Source: Flavobacteriales bacterium UBA2040
GTDB lineage: Bacteria > Bacteroidota > Bacteroidia > Flavobacteriales_D > Crocinitomicaceae
Reading direction: 5' to 3'
Length of the DNA: 18,029 nt
Assembly: GCA_002332715.1 (NCBI GenBank)
Contig: DDBE01000126.1
Span: 10,510-28,538, forward strand
In this document: positions 7,860 through 17,352 of the stretch, piece by piece
How the letters are laid out: each line of letters opens with the position of its first letter
Position numbering within the stretch: position 1 is the first letter of the stretch
Notes under the pieces: generated by a model
Told to the model about the DNA's origin: nothing
Database searches by the model: none
What the model saw: only the letters and a program-made list of their open reading frames with translations
Made by a program: the position numbers and the translations under genes

Positions 7860-7892
7860 ACTTTCTTCAAAACCGTTAGAATTCAATAGAAT

Positions 7893-9494
7893 ATGAGCAA
7901 CGCAGAATCTATAGCCAAAAGAAGAACATTCGGAATTATTTCTCACCCCGATGCAGGTAAAACAACATTAACGGAAAAATTACTCCTTTTTGGTGGTGCC
8001 ATCCAAACGGCGGGTGCTGTGAAAAACAATAAAATCAAGAAGACCGCTACTTCCGATTTCATGGAAATTGAGAAACAAAGGGGGATTTCTGTTGCTACTT
8101 CCGTAATGGCTTTCGAATACAAAGATAAGCAAATCAACATCTTAGATACGCCTGGGCATAAGGATTTTGCAGAAGATACTTACCGAACTTTAACAGCAGT
8201 AGATAGCGTTATTCTAGTCGTTGATGCAGCCAGCGGTGTTGAGGAACAAACGAAAAAACTGATGGAGGTTTGTCGAATGAGAAAGACACCTGTTATCATT
8301 TTCGTGAACAAAATGGACCGTGAAGCCAAATACATCTTCGATCTGTTGGATGAATTGGAAAGCGAATTGGATATCAAAACACGTCCATTGACTTGGCCGA
8401 TTGGCATGGGCGACCGATTTAAGGGTGTTTACAATTTGTACGACAAAAACATTAATCTTTTCCAAGCGAATAAGACAAAGATTGCAAAAGATAAGGTGTC
8501 AATGGAAGATATCAATGATCCTACAATAGATGAATTAGTTGGAGAAGCTCCAGCAGCAGAATTGCGTGAAGAAGTGGAAATCATAGAAGGTGTTTACGAA
8601 GAATTCTCTCGAGAGGCATATCTGTCAGGCGATTTAGCACCCGTCTTTTTTGGTTCAGCCGTAAACAATTTCGGGGTTGAAGAATTATTGGATGCTTTTT
8701 GCAGAATCTCTCCTGCGCCACGCGGACGAGAAACCAATCTACGGTTTATTGAGCCATCGGATAAGAAATTCTCAGGATTTGTATTTAAAATACACGCCAA
8801 TCTAGACCCAAAACACCGGGATAGAATTGCGTTTTTGCGCATCGTTTCAGGAAAATTTGAACGAAATAAATTCTATAATCACGTTCGATTAGAAAAAAAA
8901 TTAAAATTCCCGAATCCAACTTCGTTTATGGCACAAGACAAGAGCGTCATCGAAGAAGCATTTCCTGGAGATGTGGTTGGATTATACGATACAGGAAACT
9001 TCAAAATTGGTGATACGCTAAATGAAGGAGAAAATTTCTTTTTCAAGGGAATACCTAGTTTCTCACCTGAAATCTTCATGGAATTGGAAAATTTAGATCC
9101 AATGAAATCTAAGCAATTGGACAAAGGAATTCGTCAGTTAATGGACGAAGGATTGGCGCAGCTGTTTGTTCAACAGCCCGGAAATCGCAAGATTGTGGGC
9201 ACAGTTGGGGCACTTCAGTTCGAAGTTATCGCATATCGCTTGGAAAATGAGTACGGCGCTAATTGTCGTTTTGCTCCAAAATCGTATTCGAAAGCGTGTT
9301 GGGTTACGTCAGAGAATGATGATCAATTGAATTCATTTATGCGGGCAAAAACGGTTGATTTGGCGAGAGATAAAGATGACAATCTTGTTTTCCTTGCTCA
9401 GACACCTTTCTTGTTGCAAATGGCGGAACAAGATTATCCGGATTTAACCTTCCATAAAACATCAGCCTTTAAATTAGAGAAGGAGTTTAATTAG
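7893..9494 (+). CDS. prfC: Peptide chain release factor 3 (RF3)
   Basis: 533 residues, the normal RF3 length (E. coli 529). RF3 is a translational GTPase that recycles RF1 and RF2 after peptide release. The GTPase motifs are intact: G1 SHPDAGKT (residues 17-24), RGISV with R63-G64-I65 as the G2 region, G3 DTPGH (85-89) and G4 NKMD (139-142). The opening [29 protein letters not shown] and the C-terminal [14 protein letters not shown] segment separate RF3 from EF-G and tetracycline-resistance GTPases. The ATG at 7893 gives the family N-terminus. It is transcribed alone, between the dnaN terminator and the convergent minus-strand operon. Confidence 0.96.
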   Translation: MSNAESIAKRRTFGIISHPDAGKTTLTEKLLLFGGAIQTAGAVKNNKIKKTATSDFMEIEKQRGISVATSVMAFEYKDKQINILDTPGHKDFAEDTYRTLTAVDSVILVVDAASGVEEQTKKLMEVCRMRKTPVIIFVNKMDREAKYIFDLLDELESELDIKTRPLTWPIGMGDRFKGVYNLYDKNINLFQANKTKIAKDKVSMEDINDPTIDELVGEAPAAELREEVEIIEGVYEEFSREAYLSGDLAPVFFGSAVNNFGVEELLDAFCRISPAPRGRETNLRFIEPSDKKFSGFVFKIHANLDPKHRDRIAFLRIVSGKFERNKFYNHVRLEKKLKFPNPTSFMAQDKSVIEEAFPGDVVGLYDTGNFKIGDTLNEGENFFFKGIPSFSPEIFMELENLDPMKSKQLDKGIRQLMDEGLAQLFVQQPGNRKIVGTVGALQFEVIAYRLENEYGANCRFAPKSYSKACWVTSENDDQLNSFMRAKTVDLARDKDDNLVFLAQTPFLLQMAEQDYPDLTFHKTSAFKLEKEFN

Positions 9495-9497
9495 TTT

Positions 9498-9530
9498 TTT
9501 GTTTGATTTTAACGAAACAAATGTTTTTCT
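9498..9530 (+). terminator. Weak candidate terminator after prfC
   Basis: TTTGTTT (9498-9504) can pair with AAACAAA (9515-9521) around a 10-base loop, followed by TGTTTTTCT. The stem has one G-C pair and is weak. It lies in the 146-base gap between the convergent prfC and HSDR_N genes; I saw no stronger hairpin there for either strand. Confidence 0.3.
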
Positions 9531-9640
9531 TCTCTTTCGAAATAAGTTATTGATTTACATTAATTTAAGATTCGTCATTTTGCGAATTATCTAATTGCAA
9601 TTTCAATAATTGTGTTTGGAAATTAAGCTGTTTCTTTTTT

Positions 9641-10087
9641 CTAAATCCATTCCTTCATCACTTCTAATTCAGAAGAAGTTTTCGGGTTTTGAGAATCCAA
9701 ATTAATTACAACATGCTCTAACCCATTCGACAAAACCAAAATCTTAGCGGGTAATTCCTTTTGATAGGCCGAAATCTGAAAAAAAGTAGAACCTGAAATT
9801 GGAATTTCGGGAGCTTTACATTCCACAAGTATAAATGGCTTACCGAAATCATCGACGACAAGAATATCAGCTCGTTTTTTCCGTCCATTGTATTCTATAC
9901 TTACCTCCGCTCCCATTCTGCCAATAGAAATTTCAAGTACCTCCACGAAGTAAGCGATCAAATGTTGTCGCACCCATTCTTCTGGCGTTAAAACGAGCTT
10001 TTTCTTGCGCACCGCACAAAACACAGAGATAACTCCGTCTTTTCGCGTTAATCTTAATTGTGTTTGCGGTAAATTTAAGGGAGTCAT
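9641..10087 (-). CDS. HsdR N-terminal-like (HSDR_N) solitary nuclease-fold protein
   Basis: 148 residues, matching the type I restriction enzyme R N-terminal domain (HSDR_N) but with no helicase part and no hsdM or hsdS nearby. The PD-(D/E)XK pattern is complete: TPEEWVRQHLI (34-44) with acidic residues on the first helix, RADILV with D74, ILVECKAP with E89 and K91, and QISAYQK with Q104 and Y108 of the QxxxY motif. Such stand-alone copies are widespread in Bacteroidota and are not restriction systems; their role is not known. It begins one base after the ald stop codon and is the last gene of the porX-tsaE-ald unit, so it is cotranscribed. Domain call strong, function unassigned. Confidence 0.85.
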   Translation of the reverse strand: MTPLNLPQTQLRLTRKDGVISVFCAVRKKKLVLTPEEWVRQHLIAYFVEVLEISIGRMGAEVSIEYNGRKKRADILVVDDFGKPFILVECKAPEIPISGSTFFQISAYQKELPAKILVLSNGLEHVVINLDSQNPKTSSELEVMKEWI

Positions 10088-10088
10088 A

Positions 10089-11315
10089 CTAGAATTTAGA
10101 CCCTAGTAAAATCAATTCAATATCCTTGTATTGCAGATCGAATACTTTTCCAAGAACTTCCGATGTTAAAACACCTTGGTAGATATAAACACCTGCTCTA
10201 AATCCGTAATCGGTAACAATCATATCTTTCGGTCCACCTGTGTTCCCCATTTCTACAAGAATAGGAGAGAAAATATTAGACAGGGCAAAGGATGCAGTTC
10301 TGGATACACGGGATGCGATATTCGGGACGCAATAATGAATAACATCATGTTTTACGAAAGTAGGATCATTATGATTGGTAATTTTAGACGTTTCAAAACA
10401 TCCGCCTTGAGCAATACTCACATCAATAATTACAGAACCAGGTTTCATACTAGACACCATTTCATCACTCACGATACAAGGTGTTTTACCTAAATTGGAA
10501 CGGACGGCACCAATGGCTACGTCGGCCCTCATAAGCGCTTTCGCAAGTACTTTCGGTTGAATAATTGACGTATAAATCCGAGTGCCAATATCCGTTTGTA
10601 ATCTTCTCAACCGGCTTAATGAATTATCAAAAACTTTAACGGAACATCCAAGTCCCAATGCAGCTCTCACGGCATATTCAGCCACTGTTCCTGCTCCAAT
10701 TACAACGACTTCCGTAGGTTGTACACCAGCTACTCCGCCTAGCATCATTCCTTTGCCTGAATTGAATTTTGAAAGTAATTCTCCTGCTACTAAAACACTT
10801 GTAGTACCAGTAATCTCACCTAAAGTTCGCACAACTGGAAAAGCACCATCTTCGTCGCGAATGTAATCCCAAGCAATCGCTGTGATTTTTTTCTTAATTA
10901 AATTTTGAAGAATCACCTTGGGTTGTACATTAATTTGAAGTGCGGAAATCAAGGTTTGACTTCCTTTCATCATTTCTACCTCTGCTTCAGATGGCGGTGC
11001 AACCTTAAATATAATATCACACTCAAAAATTTCTTTGGCATTGTGCACTATTTCTGCACCTGCTTCGCTGTATTCTCGGTCTGAAAAATTTGCTCCTTCT
11101 CCACTTTTAGTTTCGATTTTTACTCGATGACCATTGGCCACCAAAAGGCTCACCGATTCAGGGACAAGTGCGACACGATTCTCTTGAAAATGAGTTTCTT
11201 TAGGTATTCCAATGAATAAACTACCTTTCTTTCTTCTTACTTCTAACGTTTCCTCTTTTGGAAGTAATGTTCCTTGTTCCATTAAACTTTTGAGGACATG
11301 CGGATCTGTTATCAT
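10089..11315 (-). CDS. ald: Alanine dehydrogenase family protein (Ald/PntA-like)
   Basis: 408 residues from the ATG at 11315. That ATG overlaps the tsaE stop as ATGA and is preferred over the TTG two codons upstream. Ald converts alanine and NAD to pyruvate and ammonia. Visible are an N-terminal extension of about 33 residues, GIPKETHFQENRVALVPES with R47, the substrate-site lysine in FKVAPPS (K104), a Rossmann motif VIGAGTVAEYA (205-215) followed by VKVFD with D230, ADVAIGAV (264-271), GGCFETS (304-310) and HYCVPNIASRVSRTASFALSN. Two points are odd. The family YLHLA segment is SALQINV, placing Q127 where the catalytic histidine should be, and IDQGG is IAQGG (A302). Bacteroidota Ald homologues commonly carry the extension. 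Family call firm, activity less so. Confidence 0.87.
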   Translation of the reverse strand: MITDPHVLKSLMEQGTLLPKEETLEVRRKKGSLFIGIPKETHFQENRVALVPESVSLLVANGHRVKIETKSGEGANFSDREYSEAGAEIVHNAKEIFECDIIFKVAPPSEAEVEMMKGSQTLISALQINVQPKVILQNLIKKKITAIAWDYIRDEDGAFPVVRTLGEITGTTSVLVAGELLSKFNSGKGMMLGGVAGVQPTEVVVIGAGTVAEYAVRAALGLGCSVKVFDNSLSRLRRLQTDIGTRIYTSIIQPKVLAKALMRADVAIGAVRSNLGKTPCIVSDEMVSSMKPGSVIIDVSIAQGGCFETSKITNHNDPTFVKHDVIHYCVPNIASRVSRTASFALSNIFSPILVEMGNTGGPKDMIVTDYGFRAGVYIYQGVLTSEVLGKVFDLQYKDIELILLGSKF

Positions 11316-11743
11316 GGGCAAACGGTGAGTGAACGTTTTTGATTGTCATCTAATATACTAAGTTTAAACCAAAAAGTTTCTTCCGGAAGTAAATCTTCAA
11401 TGATCTCCGGCCATTCTAACAAACATAATCCACCGCCGTACAGCATCTCTTCAATTCCTATATCCAATGCTTCTCGAGTCTTATTCAGACGATACAAGTC
11501 AAAATGATAGACGGATTCACCTTTTGAAGTACTGTATTCATTCACAAGTGAATAAGTAGGTGAACCCTCTAATCCCACTATACCTAGTTCGTGTAAAATA
11601 GCTTTAATCAGGGTTGTTTTTCCTGCGCCCATTTCACCTTGAAAAACCCATGTTTTGGACGAACCAAAGTCACGAATTAATTCTTTTGCTAATTCGGGCA
11701 AATTTGCAATGCTTGGAACAGAATAAGTTTTACTATTTCGCAT
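11312..11743 (-). CDS. tsaE: tRNA t6A biosynthesis ATPase TsaE
   Basis: 143 residues, normal for TsaE, the small ATPase that works with TsaB, TsaC and TsaD to make N6-threonylcarbamoyladenosine at position 37 of ANN-decoding tRNAs. The signature is complete: Walker A GEMGAGKTT (36-44), SPTYSLVNEY (61-70), HFDLYRL (80-86) and LLEWPE (108-113). The ATG at 11743 overlaps the end of porX by 11 bases, and its TGA overlaps the ald start by 4 bases, so translation of the three genes is probably coupled. TsaB/C/D are not in the window. Confidence 0.95.
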   Translation of the reverse strand: MRNSKTYSVPSIANLPELAKELIRDFGSSKTWVFQGEMGAGKTTLIKAILHELGIVGLEGSPTYSLVNEYSTSKGESVYHFDLYRLNKTREALDIGIEEMLYGGGLCLLEWPEIIEDLLPEETFWFKLSILDDNQKRSLTVCP

Positions 11744-13274
11744 CTAACTCAATGTAAGGAATTAAAATTTCCTCCAAAGATATACCACCGTGTTGAAAGG
11801 TGTTCTGATAATACTTCACAAAATGATTGTAATTGTTCGGATAGACGAAATAATCGGTTTCTTTTGCAAATACATATTCCGCCGACATTTTCGATTTTGG
11901 TAAACGAACGTGATCTGGCTGAGTAGAGAATACTTCCTTCGCATTGTAAGAAAGGTTTCGGCCTACTTTGTAACGAAGATTGGTATTTGTACTTCTTTCT
12001 CCAACGATTTTCACTGGATTACTCACTTTTACAGTCCCATGATCCGTGGTGATAATCAATTTGGTTTTCGATTCCGATACTTTACGAATAATCTCCTGTA
12101 AAGGTGAATGCTCGAACCATGAAACAGTAAGAGAACGGTATGCAGCTTCGTCATCAGCTAACTCACGAATCATTTCGCTCTCTGTTCTAGCATGAGACAA
12201 CATGTCGACAAAATTATATACGATGGCATTTAAATCTGAATCTTTATATTGGTGAAAGGAATCTGCGAATCTTTTACCTGCTTCGTAATTGGTGATTTTA
12301 TTGTAGTTGAATTTGATGTCTAGCCCTAATCTTTTAAGTTGTGTTTCCATCAATTCTTTTTCAAATTTATTCTTACTTCCATCTTCGTTTTCATCTACCC
12401 AATACTGCGGGTATTTGGTCGCGATATCTTGAGGCATCAGTCCAGAAAAGAATGCATTTCTTGCATATTGTGTAGCTGTAGGCAAAATAGAATACACTAT
12501 TTCTTCTCGCTGAACATGGAACTGTTTTTCAATAATTGGCTTCAATATTTTCCACTGATCGTAACGTAAGTTATCAATTACTAACAAGCACACTTTTTCA
12601 GTCTTTACAATGGGTGCGATACGCTCTTTAAATAATTGATGCAATAAAATAGGAGCATCTTCATCACCATCTATCCAATCTTCATAATTATCCTCCATGA
12701 AACGACTGAATTGCGTATTTGCTTCCTTTTTCTGCATTTCGAGAATCTCGCGCATTCCTGCATCTTCGATATTCTCTAACTCTAATTCCCAATACACTAA
12801 TTTCTGATACAAGTCCATCCATTCTTGAGCATCCATTCGCGAATTTAGCATCATTCCAAGCTGACGGAATTCTTGTTGATAATTGGCATTGGTTATCTGA
12901 GAAACCAGTTTGCTTTTATCCAGATTCTTCTTTATCGTCAATAAAATTTGGTTCGGATTTACCGGTTTTATCAAATAATCGGCGATTTTATTACCAATGG
13001 CTTCCTCCATGATATGTTCTTCCTCACTTTTGGTGATCATCACCACTGGAATCGACGGTTTGTCTTCTTTGATTCTAGACAACGCTTCCAGCCCAGAAAT
13101 ACCAGGCATGTTCTCATCCAAAAAGATAATATCAAAATTTTCTGATTTGTTTAAATCCACTGCTTCTGCCCCATTATTGACGGTCGAAACTACATAGCCC
13201 TTTTGTTCAAGGAAGATGATATGGGGTTTCAAAATATCAATTTCATCGTCGGCCCAAAGGATTTTAACTTGCAT
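11733..13274 (-). CDS. porX: PorX-type response regulator with PglZ phosphodiesterase domain
   Basis: 513 residues. The receiver domain (about 1-120) has the acidic pair D9/D10, phosphoacceptor D53 in IIFLDENMPG, T81 and K103 in LIKP. A helical linker follows, then a PglZ/alkaline-phosphatase-type domain with D234 in VIDNLRYDQW, the LPTATQYARNAFFSG nucleophile segment (264-278), D357 and H361 in NFVDMLSH, D411 and H412 in TTDHG, and H495 in FQHGGIS, so the metal site looks intact. In Porphyromonas and Flavobacterium, PorX with the histidine kinase PorY controls type IX secretion genes; published work reports that PorX is a phosphodiesterase acting on small oligonucleotides. No kinase gene is adjacent. 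It heads the porX-tsaE-ald-HSDR_N unit and is divergent from the HD gene with only 23 bases between start codons. Confidence 0.94.
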   Translation of the reverse strand: MQVKILWADDEIDILKPHIIFLEQKGYVVSTVNNGAEAVDLNKSENFDIIFLDENMPGISGLEALSRIKEDKPSIPVVMITKSEEEHIMEEAIGNKIADYLIKPVNPNQILLTIKKNLDKSKLVSQITNANYQQEFRQLGMMLNSRMDAQEWMDLYQKLVYWELELENIEDAGMREILEMQKKEANTQFSRFMEDNYEDWIDGDEDAPILLHQLFKERIAPIVKTEKVCLLVIDNLRYDQWKILKPIIEKQFHVQREEIVYSILPTATQYARNAFFSGLMPQDIATKYPQYWVDENEDGSKNKFEKELMETQLKRLGLDIKFNYNKITNYEAGKRFADSFHQYKDSDLNAIVYNFVDMLSHARTESEMIRELADDEAAYRSLTVSWFEHSPLQEIIRKVSESKTKLIITTDHGTVKVSNPVKIVGERSTNTNLRYKVGRNLSYNAKEVFSTQPDHVRLPKSKMSAEYVFAKETDYFVYPNNYNHFVKYYQNTFQHGGISLEEILIPYIELDAK

Positions 13275-13297
13275 ACACGTTTTATTTTTTACTTTTG
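13269..13297 (+). promoter_or_regulatory. Bacteroidota-type promoter of the HD-domain gene
   Basis: TTG (13269-13271), an 18-base spacer and TACTTTTG (13290-13297) give a complete match to TTG-N17-23-TAnnTTTG. It overlaps the first codons of the divergent porX and ends right at the ATG at 13298, so transcription would start around 13304, inside the conventional reading frame start. Confidence 0.6.
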
Positions 13298-14563
13298 ATG
13301 GTAATAATCTCTAAAAATATTCATTTGCGTCCGAATCTCAGTCGAAACAACAAAAAGAAAATTTTTAACGACCCAGTCTACGGTTTTATTTCAATTCCGA
13401 GTGAATTAATTTTCGACATCATACAACACCCTTTCTTTCAGCGTTTAAGACGAATCAATCAATTGGGATTAACGCAGCTGGTTTATCCTGGAGCGCTTCA
13501 TACCCGTTTTCATCATGCTTTAGGCGCGATGCACTTGATGCAAACTGCCGTGCAAGTCATACGGAGAAAGGGGCATGAAATCACGGAAGAAGAAGAACAT
13601 GCGGTTTTAACGGCTATTCTTCTGCACGATATCGGGCATGGACCATTTTCCCATACTCTGGAACATGACATCGTAAGTGGCGTTAGTCATGAGGAAATCT
13701 CCAGTTTTTTCATCGATGAATTGGAAAAGGCCTTTCCAGGTGAAATGCAACTGAGTCTTTCCATTTTTCAGAACGAATATAAAAAACCTTTTCTACATCA
13801 GTTGGTTTCAAGCCAATTGGACATGGATCGTTTGGATTATTTAAATAGAGACAGCTTTTATACTGGGGTAAGCGAAGGAATAATTGGCAGCGAACGTATC
13901 ATTGAAATGCTAAACGTTCATGAAGGTCAACTGGTTTTAGAAGAAAAAGGCATTTATTCCGTTGAGAAATTCATTGTCGCTCGACGATTGATGTATTGGC
14001 AAGTCTATATGCACAAAACGGTAGTTTCCGCTGAATTGACTTTGATTCAAATCTTGCGAAGAGCAAAAGAATTATCGGAAAATGGCAAAGAACTGTTTGC
14101 CTCTCCTGCCCTTCAGTATTTCTTGAAAAATAAAATTGGGAAATCGGATTTTCAGAAAAAATCAGAAGTGCTTTATCAATTCGCTGATTTGGATGACTAT
14201 GATATCTTAGGAGCAATAAAAGTTTGGCAATTGTCTTCCGATATCATTCTTGCCGATCTGTCAAGTCGATTGGTTACCCGAAATTTATTGAAAATCGAAA
14301 TTTCGAAAAAACCTTTTACTGCAAAACGAATCGAAGAAGAAAGAAAAGATTTGGCCAAAAGGTGGGAGATATCATATGATGATACACGTTTCTATGTTTA
14401 TTCAGAAAAATTGACAAATAGAGCATATAACCAAGGTAAACAGACGATTAATCTCTTGATGAAGTCAGGCGAAATAGTTGATTTATCGCAAGCTTCAGAT
14501 AATCTGAATATCTCAGCTTTAGCGAATCCTGTGGAGAAATATTGTTTGTGTTATCCTGCCTAG
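13298..14563 (+). CDS. HD-domain phosphohydrolase (COG1078/SAMHD1-like)
   Basis: 421 residues from the ATG. HD superfamily metal site: HTRFHHALGAMHLM (H72/H73), LLHDIGHGPFSHTLEH with H110 and D111, and SQLDMDRLDYLNRDSFYTG with D175, the pattern shared with SAMHD1 and bacterial dNTP triphosphohydrolases. It is therefore probably a nucleotide phosphohydrolase of the cytoplasm; the substrate cannot be read from sequence. The family normally begins close to KKKIFNDPVYGF, so the first 18 or so residues are extra. A complete promoter sits immediately before the ATG and would start the mRNA after it, which favours a start at the TTG at 13325 (protein beginning LRPNLSRNNKKK). I give the ATG coordinate as the conservative call. 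The C-terminus NPVEKYCLCYP is typical. Confidence 0.9.
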   Translation: MVIISKNIHLRPNLSRNNKKKIFNDPVYGFISIPSELIFDIIQHPFFQRLRRINQLGLTQLVYPGALHTRFHHALGAMHLMQTAVQVIRRKGHEITEEEEHAVLTAILLHDIGHGPFSHTLEHDIVSGVSHEEISSFFIDELEKAFPGEMQLSLSIFQNEYKKPFLHQLVSSQLDMDRLDYLNRDSFYTGVSEGIIGSERIIEMLNVHEGQLVLEEKGIYSVEKFIVARRLMYWQVYMHKTVVSAELTLIQILRRAKELSENGKELFASPALQYFLKNKIGKSDFQKKSEVLYQFADLDDYDILGAIKVWQLSSDIILADLSSRLVTRNLLKIEISKKPFTAKRIEEERKDLAKRWEISYDDTRFYVYSEKLTNRAYNQGKQTINLLMKSGEIVDLSQASDNLNISALANPVEKYCLCYPA

Positions 14564-14625
14564 CTATTTAACCAAAAATAAAACAGATTAACTGTCGTTT
14601 TGAATTAAACTATAATTTAATAAAA

Positions 14626-15049
14626 ATGTAAAAAGCCTAATCGTTTTAGCTCTTGTATGTATTAGTTCTAGTTGTAAAAAAGAACAAAGCAATTACATGC
14701 AAAAATTCCTCAACGAATGTTTTAGCCTTTGCTGATGGGGTGACCTTATCGAGTGGCGCATCCTTTGATATGACTGCAGAATGGGGTGAAAAAGCTGAAT
14801 TAAAAATTGTATTAACGAACTTATCTACTACGACTGCTTTATGGTTTTACACGAATAAAAATGATTGGAATGTGTCAACATATAACTCAGGGTCCAGGAA
14901 TTTTCAATTAATAAAAAAAATCAAATATTGTTTACATGGAGTTTCAGCCCGGTCCTGGACCTCAAGATGGAGCTGGTTCTTGTCTTATAGATTATTATGA
15001 AAACTCAAAGGAAATCCCCAGATCTAAAATATTACATGGTAATAAATAA
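14626..15049 (+). pseudogene. Decayed small lipoprotein gene with frameshifts
   Basis: This occupies most of the 489-base gap after the HD gene. Reading from 14628 gives KSLIVLALVCISSSCKKEQ, a lipoprotein signal with cysteine at 14673-14675, but no start codon is in frame; the ATG at 14626 is followed at once by TAA. The frame stops at TGA 14733. Removing one A from the A5 run at 14701-14705 joins it to a 14.7-14.9 kb segment with TLSSGASFDMTAEWGEKAEL and LVLTNL-like strands. Removing one A from the A8 run at 14913-14920 joins that to NIVYMEFQPGPGPQDGAG, ending LHGNK at TAA 15047-15049. The repaired product would be about 135 residues, outer or inner membrane anchored, of no family I recognise. 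Either a true pseudogene or sequencing indels in A runs. Confidence 0.6.
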
Positions 15050-15052
15050 AAC

Positions 15053-15712
15053 TTATTCTCTTTTCAGATTTCCTGCTTTCCAATCCTGCACAAGTTTTGC
15101 CCATGCATATGGATTAAATAAATTATTTGCTGGCAGTTGACCAGTGGTATAAATCTTCGTATTCCGCTGGTTCATCGCATTTCCATACGAAGCACTCGCA
15201 TCTGTCTGCAATCTAGCTGCATAAAAAGCCAAATTCTCTCCTGATAATTCTCGCTGTGCTCTTCTCAATGCATCATCGTACGGATCCATTTCAACAAACG
15301 CCCGAGCAAAATTTTCTTTTGATGGCCAAGGATAAACAGATACTTCAGGTAAATTCATCGTGTCCTCCGTCATCAAATGAATGATGTTATACACATTATC
15401 TGTCAAGGTATCGGCTACAATGAAAGATGACGTTTTGTATCCATAAAAGGAGAACAATAAAGTATCTCCAGGCAATACCACCATGGAAAAATAACCGTAA
15501 TAATCAGTAATTACTCCTCGACGTGAAGTAATATCAAAAACGGTTGTAAAAGGCATTGGGTCCAGAGACGACTCAGCAATCACTACCCCCGACATTTGAA
15601 TAAGCGAAGAATCTTGAACTTGCGCAGTACTCGTCAAACTAGTACATGCGATAATGCAGAAAACCAATGCTAATCTAAAACGGAAACGAAATGTGGCAAA
15701 TGGCTGAGTCAA
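15053..15712 (-). CDS. Secreted CarboxypepD_reg-like domain protein
   Basis: 219 residues. A basic N-terminus (FRFRFR) and hydrophobic core end in TSTAQ, a likely signal peptidase I site after A30. Residues 41 to about 115 look like a CarboxypepD_reg-like beta-sandwich: SGVVIAESSLDPMPFTTVFD, GVITDYYGYFSMVVLPGD and LLFSFYGYKTSSF, the pattern found at the N-termini of TonB-dependent receptors and in stand-alone Bacteroidota envelope proteins. The rest (PEVSVYPWPSKENFARAF onward, ending NPYAWAKLVQDWKAGNLKRE) is polar and is seen in stand-alone members. Probably periplasmic; no enzymatic motif. The start is TTG at 15712, and no in-frame ATG precedes the signal peptide. Divergent from guaB. Confidence 0.82.
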   Translation of the reverse strand: MTQPFATFRFRFRLALVFCIIACTSLTSTAQVQDSSLIQMSGVVIAESSLDPMPFTTVFDITSRRGVITDYYGYFSMVVLPGDTLLFSFYGYKTSSFIVADTLTDNVYNIIHLMTEDTMNLPEVSVYPWPSKENFARAFVEMDPYDDALRRAQRELSGENLAFYAARLQTDASASYGNAMNQRNTKIYTTGQLPANNLFNPYAWAKLVQDWKAGNLKRE

Positions 15713-15776
15713 TGCTTTTGAGCTTTTAATTTTACAAAAATGGGATTAAATATTGAATTGATTTACAAACAAACGT

Positions 15777-17312
<1,536 letters not shown>

Positions 17313-17352
17313 GTCGTTAAACGAAAGTAAATTTATAAAACATAAAATCACA

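Noticed and set aside
9641..10087. A type I restriction-modification system
   Set aside because: Only the HsdR N-terminal-like domain is present, without helicase, methylase or specificity genes.
11910..13197. Several plus-strand open frames opposite porX
   Set aside because: They are low-complexity shadows of the porX frame; porX has intact receiver and PglZ motifs throughout.
11733..13274. PglZ domain as part of a BREX or Pgl phage-defence system
   Set aside because: The N-terminal receiver domain and full-length architecture are those of PorX, and no BREX partner genes are present.
14653..15000. 115-codon plus-strand open frame as an intact gene
   Set aside because: It begins inside the lipoprotein signal in the wrong frame and loses the family-like sequence after the A8 run; treating it as part of a frameshifted gene explains more.
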